This document shows, piece by piece, positions 54,736 to 63,131 of a stretch of 64,000 nucleotides of DNA. The position numbers and the translations under genes were made by a program. The stretch covers positions 62,001 through 126,000 of the forward strand of contig NZ_AQHN01000062.1 of assembly GCF_000359745.1 (NCBI RefSeq). The letters run 5' to 3'. A model generated the notes under the pieces. The model did not search any database and was not told the origin of the DNA. It worked only from the letters and a program-made list of their open reading frames with translations. Each line of letters begins with the position of its first letter. Within the stretch, counting starts at the first letter, position 1. This stretch comes from Rhizobium freirei PRF 81 (GTDB lineage Bacteria > Pseudomonadota > Alphaproteobacteria > Rhizobiales > Rhizobiaceae).

Positions 54736-55005
54736 TCACATCTTGCCGATGCTCTTCATGGCTTTTTCCATGTGCATCTTGCAATCGTCCATCTTTTTGG
54801 CCTTCATCGACTCCTTGGCCATCATCATTTCCTTGGACGCCATTGCCTTCTTTTCCTTCATCATCGGACCGGTCATCGCATCCACGTCGCTCTGCGCCTT
54901 CATCATGGAAGCGTCATCGCATTTCATCATCATCGTGTTCGCCGCATAGGCCGGCAATGTGAAAGCTGACATCAGCAAGGCGGTCGCAATCGTAAATCTG
55001 AGCAT
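54736..55005 (-). CDS. Small exported methionine-rich protein (MrpX-like)
   Basis: 89 aa. Signal peptide 1-21 (cleavage after AYA). The mature part of about 68 residues has 18 Met and 14 Lys, mostly in MM or MMM groups, plus Cys29 and Cys75. Preceded by an excellent AGGAGG. It follows the MsrP-like molybdoenzyme gene by 54 bp on the same strand. Such a protein has no obvious enzyme function. In Azospira a methionine-rich periplasmic protein (MrpX) soaks up hypochlorous acid and is repaired by the YedY1 methionine sulfoxide reductase. The same role is proposed here by composition and context. Metal binding is an alternative. Confidence 0.85.
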   Translation of the reverse strand: MLRFTIATALLMSAFTLPAYAANTMMMKCDDASMMKAQSDVDAMTGPMMKEKKAMASKEMMMAKESMKAKKMDDCKMHMEKAMKSIGKM

Positions 55006-55059
55006 ATTCTCCTCCTCTTAATGGGCACAATTGCCCGCAGTCAGGCGTTCTCCGGACGG

Positions 55060-55836
55060 TTAAATTCCCGCATACCATTCGTAGCCGCGATCCTCCCAGA
55101 AACCGCCCTTGCCACCCCAAAGGCTGGCGAAGCTGTCCTTGATTTCGATGCGCATCAAGTATTTTGCGTGCTTGTAGCCAAGATGGCGTTCGACTCTCAG
55201 TCTGAGCGGCGCGCCGTGAGCCACGTCGAGGTCCTTACCGTTGAGCTGATAGGCAAGGATCGTCTGCGGATGAAAGGCGTCGATCAGATCGACGCTCTCA
55301 TAATAGGTGCCGCTGCCGTCGATCGTCTGTTCGAGCTGGTCGGCACAGTAAAAGACCGCATAGCGAGCTCCCGGCCTCATGCCGGCGCTCTGCAGGATAA
55401 GCCCGAGCGGCACACCCGTCCATTTCCCGATGGCGCTCCAACCTTCCACGCAGTCATGCCGGGTAATTTGCGTTCGCGATGGCAGCCTCTTCAGATCCGC
55501 CAACGAGAGCTCGACCGGATGCTCCACCAAACCGTCGATCTTCAGCCGCCATTCCGCAAAACCCGTCTCCATCATCCGGGCATAGTCTTCGCCATCCGGC
55601 TGACTGGTTCCGTTCGATCTGAAGATGGGTGAGATGTCCGCTTCTGAAAACTCGCGAGCCAGCCTGTCCCTCGGGACCAAAAGTCGCTGGCTTTTCATTG
55701 TCAGCGTCTCTGCCATCTCCAGCACGGCTTGAACTTTGGCGTTTTGAGCGACATCGTCGCAACCGGTGAGGCTGATTGCGCCAAGTCCGGCAGCCGATCC
55801 GATCAAAAGACGGCGTCGCGTGATAGAGAACGTCAT
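55060..55836 (-). CDS. MsrP/YedY-like periplasmic molybdopterin oxidoreductase
   Basis: 258 aa from the ATG at 55836 (GGGAG upstream), overlapping the cytochrome gene by 4 bases. Tat signal TRRRLLIG (6-13), with LTGC (23-26) as a possible lipobox, so it may be membrane-anchored. Sulfite-oxidase fold: ITRHDCVEGWSAIGKWTGV with the molybdenum ligand Cys129, and YFCADQ-type VFYCADQ. MsrP enzymes reduce methionine sulfoxide in periplasmic proteins. Electrons would come from the cytochrome b encoded just upstream. Confidence 0.85.
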   Translation of the reverse strand: MTFSITRRRLLIGSAAGLGAISLTGCDDVAQNAKVQAVLEMAETLTMKSQRLLVPRDRLAREFSEADISPIFRSNGTSQPDGEDYARMMETGFAEWRLKIDGLVEHPVELSLADLKRLPSRTQITRHDCVEGWSAIGKWTGVPLGLILQSAGMRPGARYAVFYCADQLEQTIDGSGTYYESVDLIDAFHPQTILAYQLNGKDLDVAHGAPLRLRVERHLGYKHAKYLMRIEIKDSFASLWGGKGGFWEDRGYEWYAGI

Positions 55837-56693
55837 TTCCCGCTCCCTTCGTTTTGGATCCTGTAACGGCCGGTAATCATCGAGCGCATGTTGTTCCAAA
55901 GACCAGAGAGGATGACCATTGCGACATGCACCAGAACGAAGAAAACGATCGACAAGGCACAGATGAAGTGGATGGAGCGCGCCGACTGCCGGCCGCCGAA
56001 GAAGTCGAGCAGGAAGGGAAAGCCGGCATCCATGCCGGGCGACATGGTCAGTCCCGTCGCAAGCATCAGCGGCAGCAGAACGAAGATCACGATCAGATAA
56101 GCGAGCTTCTGGAGAGCGTTGTAGTGGCGTGCCTTTTCTCCTTTCGGGAAGCGCAGCCGTGCGTGGTCGGCGATCTCCTGTTTGAGATGAGAGGGTGAGA
56201 GCTCGTCGGCTCTCGGCGCGAGATCACGCCGGAAATGACCGCCCAGGAGGCCGTATAGCGCATAGATCGATCCGTTGATCACGAAGAGCCAGGCAAAAAA
56301 CAGATGCCAGCGACGGCCGGTTGCAAGGTCCTGATAGCTGGGGATAGTCGCCCAGGAAGGAAAGCCGCGCTCGATCACATCGTCGCCGACCCGCGAAACG
56401 CCGAGAACGCCCGTTGTCACAACGGACAGGCTTCCGACGCGAAGGACGCCACGCGTGTTGTCTCCGTCCTGGACAGCGCCGATCGAAAGCCAGGATGGAT
56501 CGGCATCGGCACCGTACTGCCCCCAATAAAGGGACGGATGCGCATTGAATATCTGCAGACCGCTCATCAGAAGCAGGCTTAGACAGAGTACATTGAGCCA
56601 ATGCGTGATGCGCGTCACCAAGGAATGGCGGCGAATGAAGATCGTCGTCGGACCTGTCGGCGGAGATGTATCCAGATGGTCCACGGTCGCCAT
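55833..56693 (-). CDS. Cytochrome b561-like membrane protein (electron donor to the molybdoenzyme)
   Basis: 286 aa. Four helices with heme-ligand histidines: near SLVTRITHWLNVLCLSLL (28-45), RRWHLFFAWLFVINGSIY, and SIHFICALSIVFFVLVHVAM. An insert of about 60 residues after the first helix faces the periplasm. It should pass quinol electrons to the MsrP-like protein. YedZ1 of the Azospira system is a cytochrome b of this type, not a homologue of MsrQ. ATG at 56693; a likely ECF promoter lies 45-71 bp upstream. Confidence 0.85.
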   Translation of the reverse strand: MATVDHLDTSPPTGPTTIFIRRHSLVTRITHWLNVLCLSLLLMSGLQIFNAHPSLYWGQYGADADPSWLSIGAVQDGDNTRGVLRVGSLSVVTTGVLGVSRVGDDVIERGFPSWATIPSYQDLATGRRWHLFFAWLFVINGSIYALYGLLGGHFRRDLAPRADELSPSHLKQEIADHARLRFPKGEKARHYNALQKLAYLIVIFVLLPLMLATGLTMSPGMDAGFPFLLDFFGGRQSARSIHFICALSIVFFVLVHVAMVILSGLWNNMRSMITGRYRIQNEGSGK

Positions 56694-56737
56694 GGTCGCT
56701 CCTCCCGAACTGGCTACGGTACGGTCCTATCGGGTAG

Positions 56738-56764
56738 TACGGATGATAAAATACTCTTGTTACA
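56738..56764 (-). promoter_or_regulatory. ECF-type promoter for the cytochrome b/MsrP/Met-rich operon
   Basis: Read on the lower strand: TGTAACA (56764-56758), 16 bases, CGTA (56741-56738). It matches the SigF-type promoter pattern of Caulobacter (GTAACC, N16, CGAA) and is identical in layout to the promoter on the other side of the divergent region. The start codon is about 45 bp further. Confidence 0.65.
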
Positions 56765-56868
56765 AGCGTCGCGAAATAATGTTCTACGGGCGATCCAGGC
56801 CACATCGCCTGAAAGCTTGAGAAATCTCTCCAGGGATGGCTGTCCCGGCGGTCACAAGAATGTGAGCG

Positions 56869-56895
56869 TGTAACAAATGACCATTTCACTGCGAA
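56869..56895 (+). promoter_or_regulatory. ECF-type promoter for the DUF1223 gene
   Basis: TGTAACA (56869-56875), 16 bases, CGAA (56892-56895). Transcription would start near 56902, which rules out the in-frame ATG at 56896 and supports the start at 56926. Pairs with the matching leftward promoter at 56738-56764. The sigma factor gene itself is not in the window. Confidence 0.65.
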
Positions 56896-56925
56896 GTGAG
56901 GATGATGCCATCAGGGGTAAAAGCG

Positions 56926-57627
56926 ATGAAGCAGCTCATGAAACTAATAGTTACCGGAACGGTCGTGTGTGTCATCGCGAGTGTTTCTTACGGTGCATCG
57001 AGCGCCAGCCGCTCCCTCACGGTTGTCGAACTCTTCACAAGCCAGGGATGTTCGTCATGTCCACCGGCGAACGCCAACCTCATAAAACTCAGCAAGCGCG
57101 ATGACGTCCTTACGTTGAGCTTCGCAGTGACATACTGGGACTATCTCGGCTGGAAAGATAGTTTTGGAAAACGGGAATTTACGGATAGGCAGATTGCATA
57201 CGAGGCACCGTTGCATCAGCCAGGGCCTTTCACCCCACAGATGGTTGTCAACGGGGCGAAAACCGTGGTCGGGAACAACCTTGCCGAACTGACGCAACTT
57301 CTGGCAACCACTTCGCGTTTGACGGGGCCTTCCGTCGCGCTTGGCCAGAGCAGCGCGCAAATTGGGCGCGGCGATGTCCGGAGATCGGTGGCCGACGTCT
57401 GGTTGGTCCGATATGATCCAAACGTCGTCAACGTGCCGATCGCTCGAGGCGAAAACGCCGGCAGTACTTTGCCTCACACCCACGTCGTACGTGCATTGAC
57501 GCGTCTCGGGCAATGGGATGGAAACCCTGCCACATTCGATTTCTCGAAGGCCCCAAACGGCCTTCGCACGGCAATTCTGCTTCAGGAGCAGCAAGGTGGC
57601 CCTATACTCGCGGCAGCGACTGACTGA
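56926..57627 (+). CDS. DUF1223 family exported thioredoxin-like protein
   Basis: 233 aa from the ATG at 56926 (AGGGG upstream). Signal peptide about 1-27. TVVELFTSQGCSSCPPANANL (32-52) has the CxxC (Cys42, Cys45) of this family; also VTYWDYLGWKD and PFTPQMVVNG. DUF1223 proteins have a thioredoxin-like fold and are often under ECF sigma control in stress regulons. Shares a promoter type with the divergent methionine-repair operon, so a role in periplasmic thiol or oxidant defence is likely. Confidence 0.88.
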   Translation: MKQLMKLIVTGTVVCVIASVSYGASSASRSLTVVELFTSQGCSSCPPANANLIKLSKRDDVLTLSFAVTYWDYLGWKDSFGKREFTDRQIAYEAPLHQPGPFTPQMVVNGAKTVVGNNLAELTQLLATTSRLTGPSVALGQSSAQIGRGDVRRSVADVWLVRYDPNVVNVPIARGENAGSTLPHTHVVRALTRLGQWDGNPATFDFSKAPNGLRTAILLQEQQGGPILAAATD

Positions 57628-57653
57628 GGGGTGACTGCGCGAATGGGGCACTG

Positions 57654-57740
57654 AGCTTCAGCATTCCGCGGAAGGTTCGGGCTGAAAGTGCCGGAAGACA
57701 TTGCCATCGTAGGCTTTGACAACGACGAGCCAGAGCATTT
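57654..57740 (+). pseudogene. LacI-family regulator fragment
   Basis: A short frame reads FGLKVPEDIAIVGFDNDEP, the well-known effector-domain motif of LacI-type regulators, bounded by a TGA at 57651 and losing similarity right after. Only about 25 codons remain. The rest of 57628-58011 shows no gene. Confidence 0.5.
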
Positions 57741-57952
57741 TCAAGAATACCGCCGCGCACTTTTCCAGGAAATGCTCCAGCCTTGGCGGCATAGGGCTTC
57801 ATTATGGAACGACATGATTTGCGCAGGCACAGCGTCCGAACTGCGCTTCTCTGTAGATTCCCATATTCGCAGCATTGTGAGCGGAGCCGGTTCTGTAACG
57901 CCATGGGAGCCGACGCCGGAAGGCTGACGCGGTTGCGAGGGATCGCTTTTTA

Positions 57953-57973
57953 GGGGGAGCCGGCCTCTCCCCC
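57953..57973. terminator. Stem-loop between DUF1223 gene side and VOC gene
   Basis: GGGGGAG (57953-57959) pairs with CTCCCCC (57967-57973), seven-base loop, preceded by TTTTTA-like bases on the upper strand. It lies about 40 bp past the end of the leftward VOC gene and could terminate that transcript. Confidence 0.5.
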
Positions 57974-58011
57974 TTCGCAACAGAGCGTCCAGATTAAGCG
58001 CTGCAGGTAAA

Positions 58012-58416
58012 TTAGGCGGGCGGCGATCCTGCCATCCAGATCAGTTCCCATACATGACCATCGGGGTCTTCGAAGCTGCGGCCGTACATAAAGCCGTGAT
58101 CCTGCTTTGGATTGGGATCGGCGACCCCGCCGTTAGCCGCGGCCTTTGCAACGATAGTGTCCACGTCATCGCGGTTATCGACAGTCATGGCGATGAGCAC
58201 GGCGCTGGTCTTACGGGCGTCGGCGATGGGGCGTTGGGTGAAAACCTTGTATTTTTCGTGCGTCAACAACATTGCATAGATCGTCTCGGAAAACACCATG
58301 CAGGAAGCCGTCTCATCCGAGAACTGCGGGTTCTTGGTTCCCCCGACCGCTTCATAGAATGCCGTCGATATGGTCAGATCGCGAACCGGCAGATTCATGA
58401 AGATCATCTTGGTCAT
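58012..58416 (-). CDS. VOC-superfamily (glyoxalase-like) protein
   Basis: 134 aa from the ATG at 58416 (AAGGGA upstream); an ATG at 58437 is less well spaced. Two beta-alpha-beta-beta-beta units: MIFMNLPVRDLTISTAFYEA and the later GFMYGRSFEDPDGHVWELIW. This is the usual form of small lactoylglutathione lyase-like proteins, whose substrates are mostly unknown. The metal ligands are not all evident. Divergent from a TetR gene, with two palindromes between them. Confidence 0.88.
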   Translation of the reverse strand: MTKMIFMNLPVRDLTISTAFYEAVGGTKNPQFSDETASCMVFSETIYAMLLTHEKYKVFTQRPIADARKTSAVLIAMTVDNRDDVDTIVAKAAANGGVADPNPKQDHGFMYGRSFEDPDGHVWELIWMAGSPPA

Positions 58417-58442
58417 CTGTATAATCCCTTGCTCCATTGACG

Positions 58443-58504
58443 GGTACTGGTCGGTCCAGTACCGTATGCGACGATTAACATTCGGGTACGGTACTGTCTA
58501 GTAC
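58443..58504. promoter_or_regulatory. Two TetR operator candidates
   Basis: GGTACTGG-TCGGT-CCAGTACC is a perfect 8-bp-arm palindrome (58443-58463). A second, shorter one, GTACT-GTCT-AGTAC, lies at 58491-58504, just before the TetR start. Both share the GTACT/AGTAC half site. Position allows repression of both divergent genes. Confidence 0.68.
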
Positions 58505-58520
58505 TGACTGAGAGATATTT

Positions 58521-59156
58521 ATGAAGACCGATGATGAATCCAGATCGGCCCGCAAGGATCGCGAGATCATCCAAGCGGCTGCGGCGGCCTTTATCAGCAA
58601 GGGTTACGATGGCACGAGCATGGAGGAAATCGCCACCAAAGCTGGCGTCTCCAAACAGACCATCTACAAGCATTTCAAAGATAAGGAGACGCTTTTCGGC
58701 AAAGTTGTGCAGTCGACCGCAACCCAAACCAACGATGTCGTCGAGTCCGTGACAACGCTGCTCTCCGAGACGAAATATATGGAAGGCGGCCTGCAAAAGC
58801 TTGCCCGAGGTTTGATGACGATGCTGCTGGATGATGAGTTACTGAAGTTGCGACGCCTGATCATCGCTAACGCAGATCGCATGCCGCAGCTTGGCCGCAG
58901 CTGGTACGAAAATGGCTTCGAACGGATGTTGGCCTCGATGGCGTCCTGCTTTGAAAGGCTCACCAACCGTGGCTTGATGCGAACCAGTGACCCTTATTTG
59001 GCGGCGAGCCACTTTTTCGGCATGCTTCTTTGGATCCCGATGAACGAGGCGATGTTCACCGGAAACAGCATCCCCCGCTCGAAGGCGGAACTTGAACGGC
59101 ATGCAGATGCCTCGGTTGAAAAATTTCTTGCGATTTATGGGAGCCAGCCGAAATAG
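58521..59156 (+). CDS. TetR/AcrR family regulator
   Basis: 211 aa. HTH: TSMEEIATKAGVSKQTIYKH and the following FKDKETLF (about 34-61), then a TetR ligand domain with GLMRTSDPYLAASHFFGMLLW. GAGAG lies before the ATG. Divergent from the VOC gene, with two GTACT-type palindromes in between. The inducer is unknown. Confidence 0.9.
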   Translation: MKTDDESRSARKDREIIQAAAAAFISKGYDGTSMEEIATKAGVSKQTIYKHFKDKETLFGKVVQSTATQTNDVVESVTTLLSETKYMEGGLQKLARGLMTMLLDDELLKLRRLIIANADRMPQLGRSWYENGFERMLASMASCFERLTNRGLMRTSDPYLAASHFFGMLLWIPMNEAMFTGNSIPRSKAELERHADASVEKFLAIYGSQPK

Positions 59157-59273
59157 CCGTTCTACAAACCGCCAATACCAGCCTGCTGCTCCTGAAAGTG
59201 CTCGGATGGTCGGTGTGATGGATGCAGCCAGAGGAGGACTTCCGGCTTTAACAGTTGCCCCCATTAACGCAGG

Positions 59274-60290
59274 CTATACGGCGGCTTCCACGGAAAGCCG
59301 GTAACGGCTGGTGAATATCCGATCGGGCCTAAAGGAGAGAGTGGTGGCGACGCCTGCCAATTCCAATGGATTGGACGCTGAGGAGATCGCCGGCCCCAGA
59401 TCGAAGGCGGAGGCAATCGGCTCGACTCCGAGCGCCACATGCCGCCCGTCCCATGGGTAGGCCTTGCGCCCGCGATTGCTGTACCAGAGCAAGAGGCTCG
59501 GGAAGTGCTCTTTCTGCCAGTCAAGCCGCGCGCGAAACCCCTCGTCCCGGTAGTGGAGCGCGACGCTGCCGCTAATGCCGGTCAGTTGCAGCAAGTCCTC
59601 GGCCTCTGCAGCAAGCGGCACCTGCGTCGCGTCGACGGTCTCTCCACCGCGTGTCTCAACCTTATCGAGCAACGGCCATTGCCGGGCCGGGGCGAAGAGG
59701 GCCGCGCCCGGCTCGACGTCGCCGGGAAAGCTCCACACTCGATCGTATTCACCTGGTTCGATCGTAACCGCACCGGGGCGAAGCGGTAGCCGGAAAGTCG
59801 GATGCAGGCCAACGGGAAGACGGCACGCACGCCGCGCCTCGATCTCCAATATGATGTCAACGGCAGCCGCGGTCGGGTCCGGAACGATACGCCGACGAAG
59901 CAGACGGATCGGATGGTCCTCCGGATAGCGGCACTCCAAATTGAGCTGGCGGTCGTCGCAAACGCTCCAGTCCCAATGGACATTCGAGCTATGGCCGTGC
60001 GGCACGGTCGCTCCTGCGAAACTCTCCCCCGTCGCTGTCCAGCCGGCGGCGAGAGCCCGGTCGGCATCACCGCCGAAAGGTACGCAGGGCCACTCGCCAC
60101 GCAATTCCTGCAGGATTTCCGGTAGGGCTCCACGCCGGGGATCATGACCCCAGCGGGCGACATGCAAGGGACTGACCTGCCGACCGTCCGGCAACAGGAA
60201 CAGCACCGGGCCGAGCATTCCACCGAGTGATTGCACCGAAAGGCACCCGTGCGCCCAGGCGAGCGCTTTGCGTGTCGTCGTCGTCCTCAC
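59274..60290 (-). CDS. Aldose 1-epimerase-like protein
   Basis: 338 aa, beta-sandwich of the galactose mutarotase type: LPVGLHPTFRLPL, WYSNRGRKAYPWDGRHVALGVEP hold the probable catalytic His and Glu. GTG start overlapping the SMP-30 gene stop by 4 bases. It would interconvert sugar anomers (or a sugar acid derivative) in the operon. Last gene of a leftward operon running in from the right edge. Confidence 0.8.
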   Translation of the reverse strand: MRTTTTRKALAWAHGCLSVQSLGGMLGPVLFLLPDGRQVSPLHVARWGHDPRRGALPEILQELRGEWPCVPFGGDADRALAAGWTATGESFAGATVPHGHSSNVHWDWSVCDDRQLNLECRYPEDHPIRLLRRRIVPDPTAAAVDIILEIEARRACRLPVGLHPTFRLPLRPGAVTIEPGEYDRVWSFPGDVEPGAALFAPARQWPLLDKVETRGGETVDATQVPLAAEAEDLLQLTGISGSVALHYRDEGFRARLDWQKEHFPSLLLWYSNRGRKAYPWDGRHVALGVEPIASAFDLGPAISSASNPLELAGVATTLSFRPDRIFTSRYRLSVEAAV

Positions 60291-61186
60291 GGGATTACCG
60301 CTCCATATCGGTTCTCGGGTAGGCCGGCGACCTCGACCCGCATCGCATACAGGCTTCCCGCGAGGCGCTCGCGGGGCGCTGCAAGCACACTCGCGGTGGT
60401 GATGTAAAGCGTCTTCAAATCAGCGCCGCCGAAGGTACATGTGGTGACGTTGGTCACCGGCATCTCGACCAACTCGGCGAGGCTGCCGTCGGGCGCAATG
60501 CGGGCAATGCAGCCGCCGCCGAACCGGCAATTCCAGAGGAACCCCGCGCTGTCGATGGCCGAGCCATCGGGTGAACCGCGACCGAAACCAGCAAAGAAAC
60601 GCCGCTCGCCGAATATGGCTCCTTTCGTTACATCATAGTCGAAGGCGTAGATTTCGTTTGCGAGCGTATCGCCGAAATAGAAGGTGCGGCGATCGGGGCT
60701 CCAGCAGAGCGTGTTGGAGATGCCGAGGTCACGCCGCCACTCGGTGACGGCACCATCGGGCGTGATGCGATAGAGAATACCCTCCCCTGGCCCAGCCTCG
60801 CCAAGTTCGCCATCGGGCAGCACATTGTTCTTCATCGAGCCCACCCAGAAATTCCCGGCGGGATCGGCCCGGCCATCATTGAGCCGTACACGTGGGGCGC
60901 CTTGCAGGGCAAAGCCGTGATCTTCCCGCCGGTCCGTTTCAGGCCACCACCAGATGAGCTTCGAACCGAGGGCGACGAGCAGGCGGTCGGTTTCCTGGGT
61001 CAGCGACACGGCAACCACCGGCTCGTCGAACAGCCAGGTTCTGACCGCCCGCGTTGCCTCGTCGTAGCGGTGGACGAGGAAGCGGTTGATATCCGTCCAG
61101 TAGAGCGACGCCTCGTCCATCGACCAGACGGCGCCCTCGCCGCAGCGGTCGCCGACAGGTGCAACACAGATAAGCGAGCGCGCCAT
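60287..61186 (-). CDS. SMP-30/gluconolactonase family lactonase
   Basis: 299 aa, six-bladed propeller family. Metal ligands fit: Glu in GEGAVWSMDEASLYWTDI (about 17), Asn/Asp in RLNDGRADPAGNFWVGSM and ISNTLCWSPDRRTFYFGDT, and SPDGSAIDSAGFLW. It hydrolyses aldonolactones formed by oxidation of a sugar. GGAGG precedes the ATG. Nine bp after the mannonate dehydratase-like gene. Confidence 0.9.
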   Translation of the reverse strand: MARSLICVAPVGDRCGEGAVWSMDEASLYWTDINRFLVHRYDEATRAVRTWLFDEPVVAVSLTQETDRLLVALGSKLIWWWPETDRREDHGFALQGAPRVRLNDGRADPAGNFWVGSMKNNVLPDGELGEAGPGEGILYRITPDGAVTEWRRDLGISNTLCWSPDRRTFYFGDTLANEIYAFDYDVTKGAIFGERRFFAGFGRGSPDGSAIDSAGFLWNCRFGGGCIARIAPDGSLAELVEMPVTNVTTCTFGGADLKTLYITTASVLAAPRERLAGSLYAMRVEVAGLPENRYGAVIP

Positions 61187-61195
61187 GAATGCCTC

Positions 61196-62308
61196 CTATT
61201 CCGCCGCCATGCCGGCCGGGTGTGAACGGGATGGACCAAGCGCATGCGCGTTTTGCACGAGGGCGCGCATATAACCGAGCGCAAACGCCTTGCCCGCGTG
61301 CCAGGAGGCAGCGCAGGTCATGGCCGGCGTATGGTCCGGTATCAAGACGCCCTGATAATTTTCGTCGCGCAGAATGCGGATGATCTCGGCCATATCGATG
61401 TCGCCTTCATCGACGAAGGTCTCGACATAGTGCGGCATCTTTCCACGCACATTGCGGAAATGGATGTAGCCGATGCGGCCGGAGCGGGCGAAGCGGCGAA
61501 CATGTTCGTAGATGTCGCCGCCCGGCATTTCCTGCAGCGAGCCGAGGCAGAGTTCCAGCCCGTTCGACGGCGAGTCGACGATCGCCATCAGCCGGTCGTA
61601 TTTCTCCGGGCGGTTAACCAGCCGCGCCGTGCCGCGCAGTTGCTCCGCTGGCGGATCATCAGGGTGAGCACCGAGAACGACGCCTGCCTCCTCAGCGACG
61701 GGGACGACTTCCTTCAGGAAATGCGCGAGGCGGTCCCAGAGCTCCGCCGAACTGACAGAGACAGGGGCGGCGTCGGCTGCGCCGGGACGATAGCGCATGT
61801 TCCAGACCATGCCGTCCGGTATCGGCGCATCGTGCCGTGGCGCGATACTGTCTTCTACGCCAAAGCCGACGGATTCGGCATTGCCGCGGGCATAGGGTCC
61901 TCGCGTCCAACCATAGACGCCGGCAAGCGAGAAATTGTAGCCGATGCAGGGGATGCCAGCGCGCCCGGCATTCCTGATGAGCTGCTTCAGTCCTTCGATC
62001 TGCTGCACCCGTTCCGGCCCGTCCAGCAGCACATCGGACCAAAAGCGCGGCGAGAAGTTCTCGATCGCCGCCACCTCCAGGCCGCTCGCGCGCACGTCCT
62101 TCACCAGCGCCGAAAGTTCCTCGAAAGACCAGAGCTGATCGCCGGAGCAATCGCCCCAGCCGCCCTGATCGCCGCTGGCGATCTTCGGATCTTTGCCGGC
62201 AAAATAATTGGTGAGATGCGCAACGACATGGGTCGCACCCGCCTGCAGCGCAAACTGAAAGTTATCCCGGGTGAGCTGCTCCCGGTAGAGCCCAAGGCCG
62301 ATCTTCAT
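61196..62308 (-). CDS. Mannonate dehydratase-like enzyme (UxuA family)
   Basis: 370 aa, TIM-barrel. The metal and substrate loops HPDDPP (about 228-233), LCLGSLQEM and GYIHFRNVRG match UxuA, which turns mannonate into 2-keto-3-deoxygluconate. Some residues differ from E. coli UxuA and length is slightly shorter (370 versus about 394), so a related sugar acid cannot be excluded. GGAA upstream of the ATG at 62308. 18 bp after the SDR gene. Confidence 0.82.
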   Translation of the reverse strand: MKIGLGLYREQLTRDNFQFALQAGATHVVAHLTNYFAGKDPKIASGDQGGWGDCSGDQLWSFEELSALVKDVRASGLEVAAIENFSPRFWSDVLLDGPERVQQIEGLKQLIRNAGRAGIPCIGYNFSLAGVYGWTRGPYARGNAESVGFGVEDSIAPRHDAPIPDGMVWNMRYRPGAADAAPVSVSSAELWDRLAHFLKEVVPVAEEAGVVLGAHPDDPPAEQLRGTARLVNRPEKYDRLMAIVDSPSNGLELCLGSLQEMPGGDIYEHVRRFARSGRIGYIHFRNVRGKMPHYVETFVDEGDIDMAEIIRILRDENYQGVLIPDHTPAMTCAASWHAGKAFALGYMRALVQNAHALGPSRSHPAGMAAE

Positions 62309-62326
62309 CTGTCGTTTCCTGTGTGG

Positions 62327-63112
62327 TTATTTGACGCCGATTCCGGCGGTGAGGCCGCCATCGATGCGGAAGTCCGAGCCGGTGACGAAGGCTGCGCGTT
62401 CGGAGGCGAGATAGGCAACCAGCTCGGCCACTTCTTCCGGCTCGCCGATGCGCCCGATCGGGTGCGCAGCGCCGAAGCGGGCAAAGGCCTCCGCCTCGCT
62501 GACGCCGTCGCCGCCATAGGTGCGGGTCGCGAGCGAGAGCAGTGGCGTGCGCACGGAGCCGGGGCTGACCGAGTTCACCCGGACTTTCGCCGCCGCATGA
62601 TCGAGCGCCATGGCGCGGGTTAGCGCATGGATGGCGCCCTTGGAGGCAACGTAGGCCGCAACGTTCTGCTGACAGGCATGGCCTTGCACCGAAGAAATGT
62701 TGACGATCGCGCCGCCGCCGCGCTTGATCATTTCCGGAATTCCGAAGCGGCCGGTCAGATAGATCGAACCCACATTGACCGAGAGGCAACGCGCCCAGGT
62801 TTCGGCACTGGTATCGAGCACAGTGCCAAAGGGATGAACGGCCGCCGCGTTGACGATGACGTCGAGGCCACCATGGAGCAGCACCGCCTCGCGGACGGCC
62901 GCTTCCACCTCGTCCTCCACGGATACATCCGTCAGCCGCGTCGACATCGGCAGGCCGCGTTCCCTGGCGATACGGTCGAAGACCTCGTTGGTGGCAGCAT
63001 CGTTGCCGCAAGCAAGCACGGCTGCGCCGGAAGAAGCCAGGCGGATCGCCGAGGCGAGGCCGATCCCGGATGTGCCGGTGACCAGCGCGATTTTTCCTTT
63101 GAATTCAGTCAT
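62327..63112 (-). CDS. Short-chain dehydrogenase/reductase
   Basis: 261 aa from the ATG at 63112 (MTEFKGKIALVTG); the upstream frame is not SDR-like. Cofactor motif TGTSGIG (14-20), NAAA, catalytic Ser in ISSVQG, YVASKGA (Tyr and Lys), PGSVRTP. In this operon it would oxidise a sugar or reduce a keto-acid such as fructuronate. NAD or NADP preference is not clear. Confidence 0.9.
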   Translation of the reverse strand: MTEFKGKIALVTGTSGIGLASAIRLASSGAAVLACGNDAATNEVFDRIARERGLPMSTRLTDVSVEDEVEAAVREAVLLHGGLDVIVNAAAVHPFGTVLDTSAETWARCLSVNVGSIYLTGRFGIPEMIKRGGGAIVNISSVQGHACQQNVAAYVASKGAIHALTRAMALDHAAAKVRVNSVSPGSVRTPLLSLATRTYGGDGVSEAEAFARFGAAHPIGRIGEPEEVAELVAYLASERAAFVTGSDFRIDGGLTAGIGVK

Positions 63113-63131
63113 GATTGTCTCAGCGCCTGTC

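Noticed and set aside
56896..56925. Earlier start of the DUF1223 gene at 56896
   Set aside because: It lies at the -10 element of the probable promoter, so it would not be in the message; the ATG at 56926 also starts a proper signal peptide.
61244..62623. 459-codon rightward open frame
   Set aside because: Shadow of the mannonate dehydratase-like and SDR genes on the other strand; composition is typical of high-GC antisense frames.
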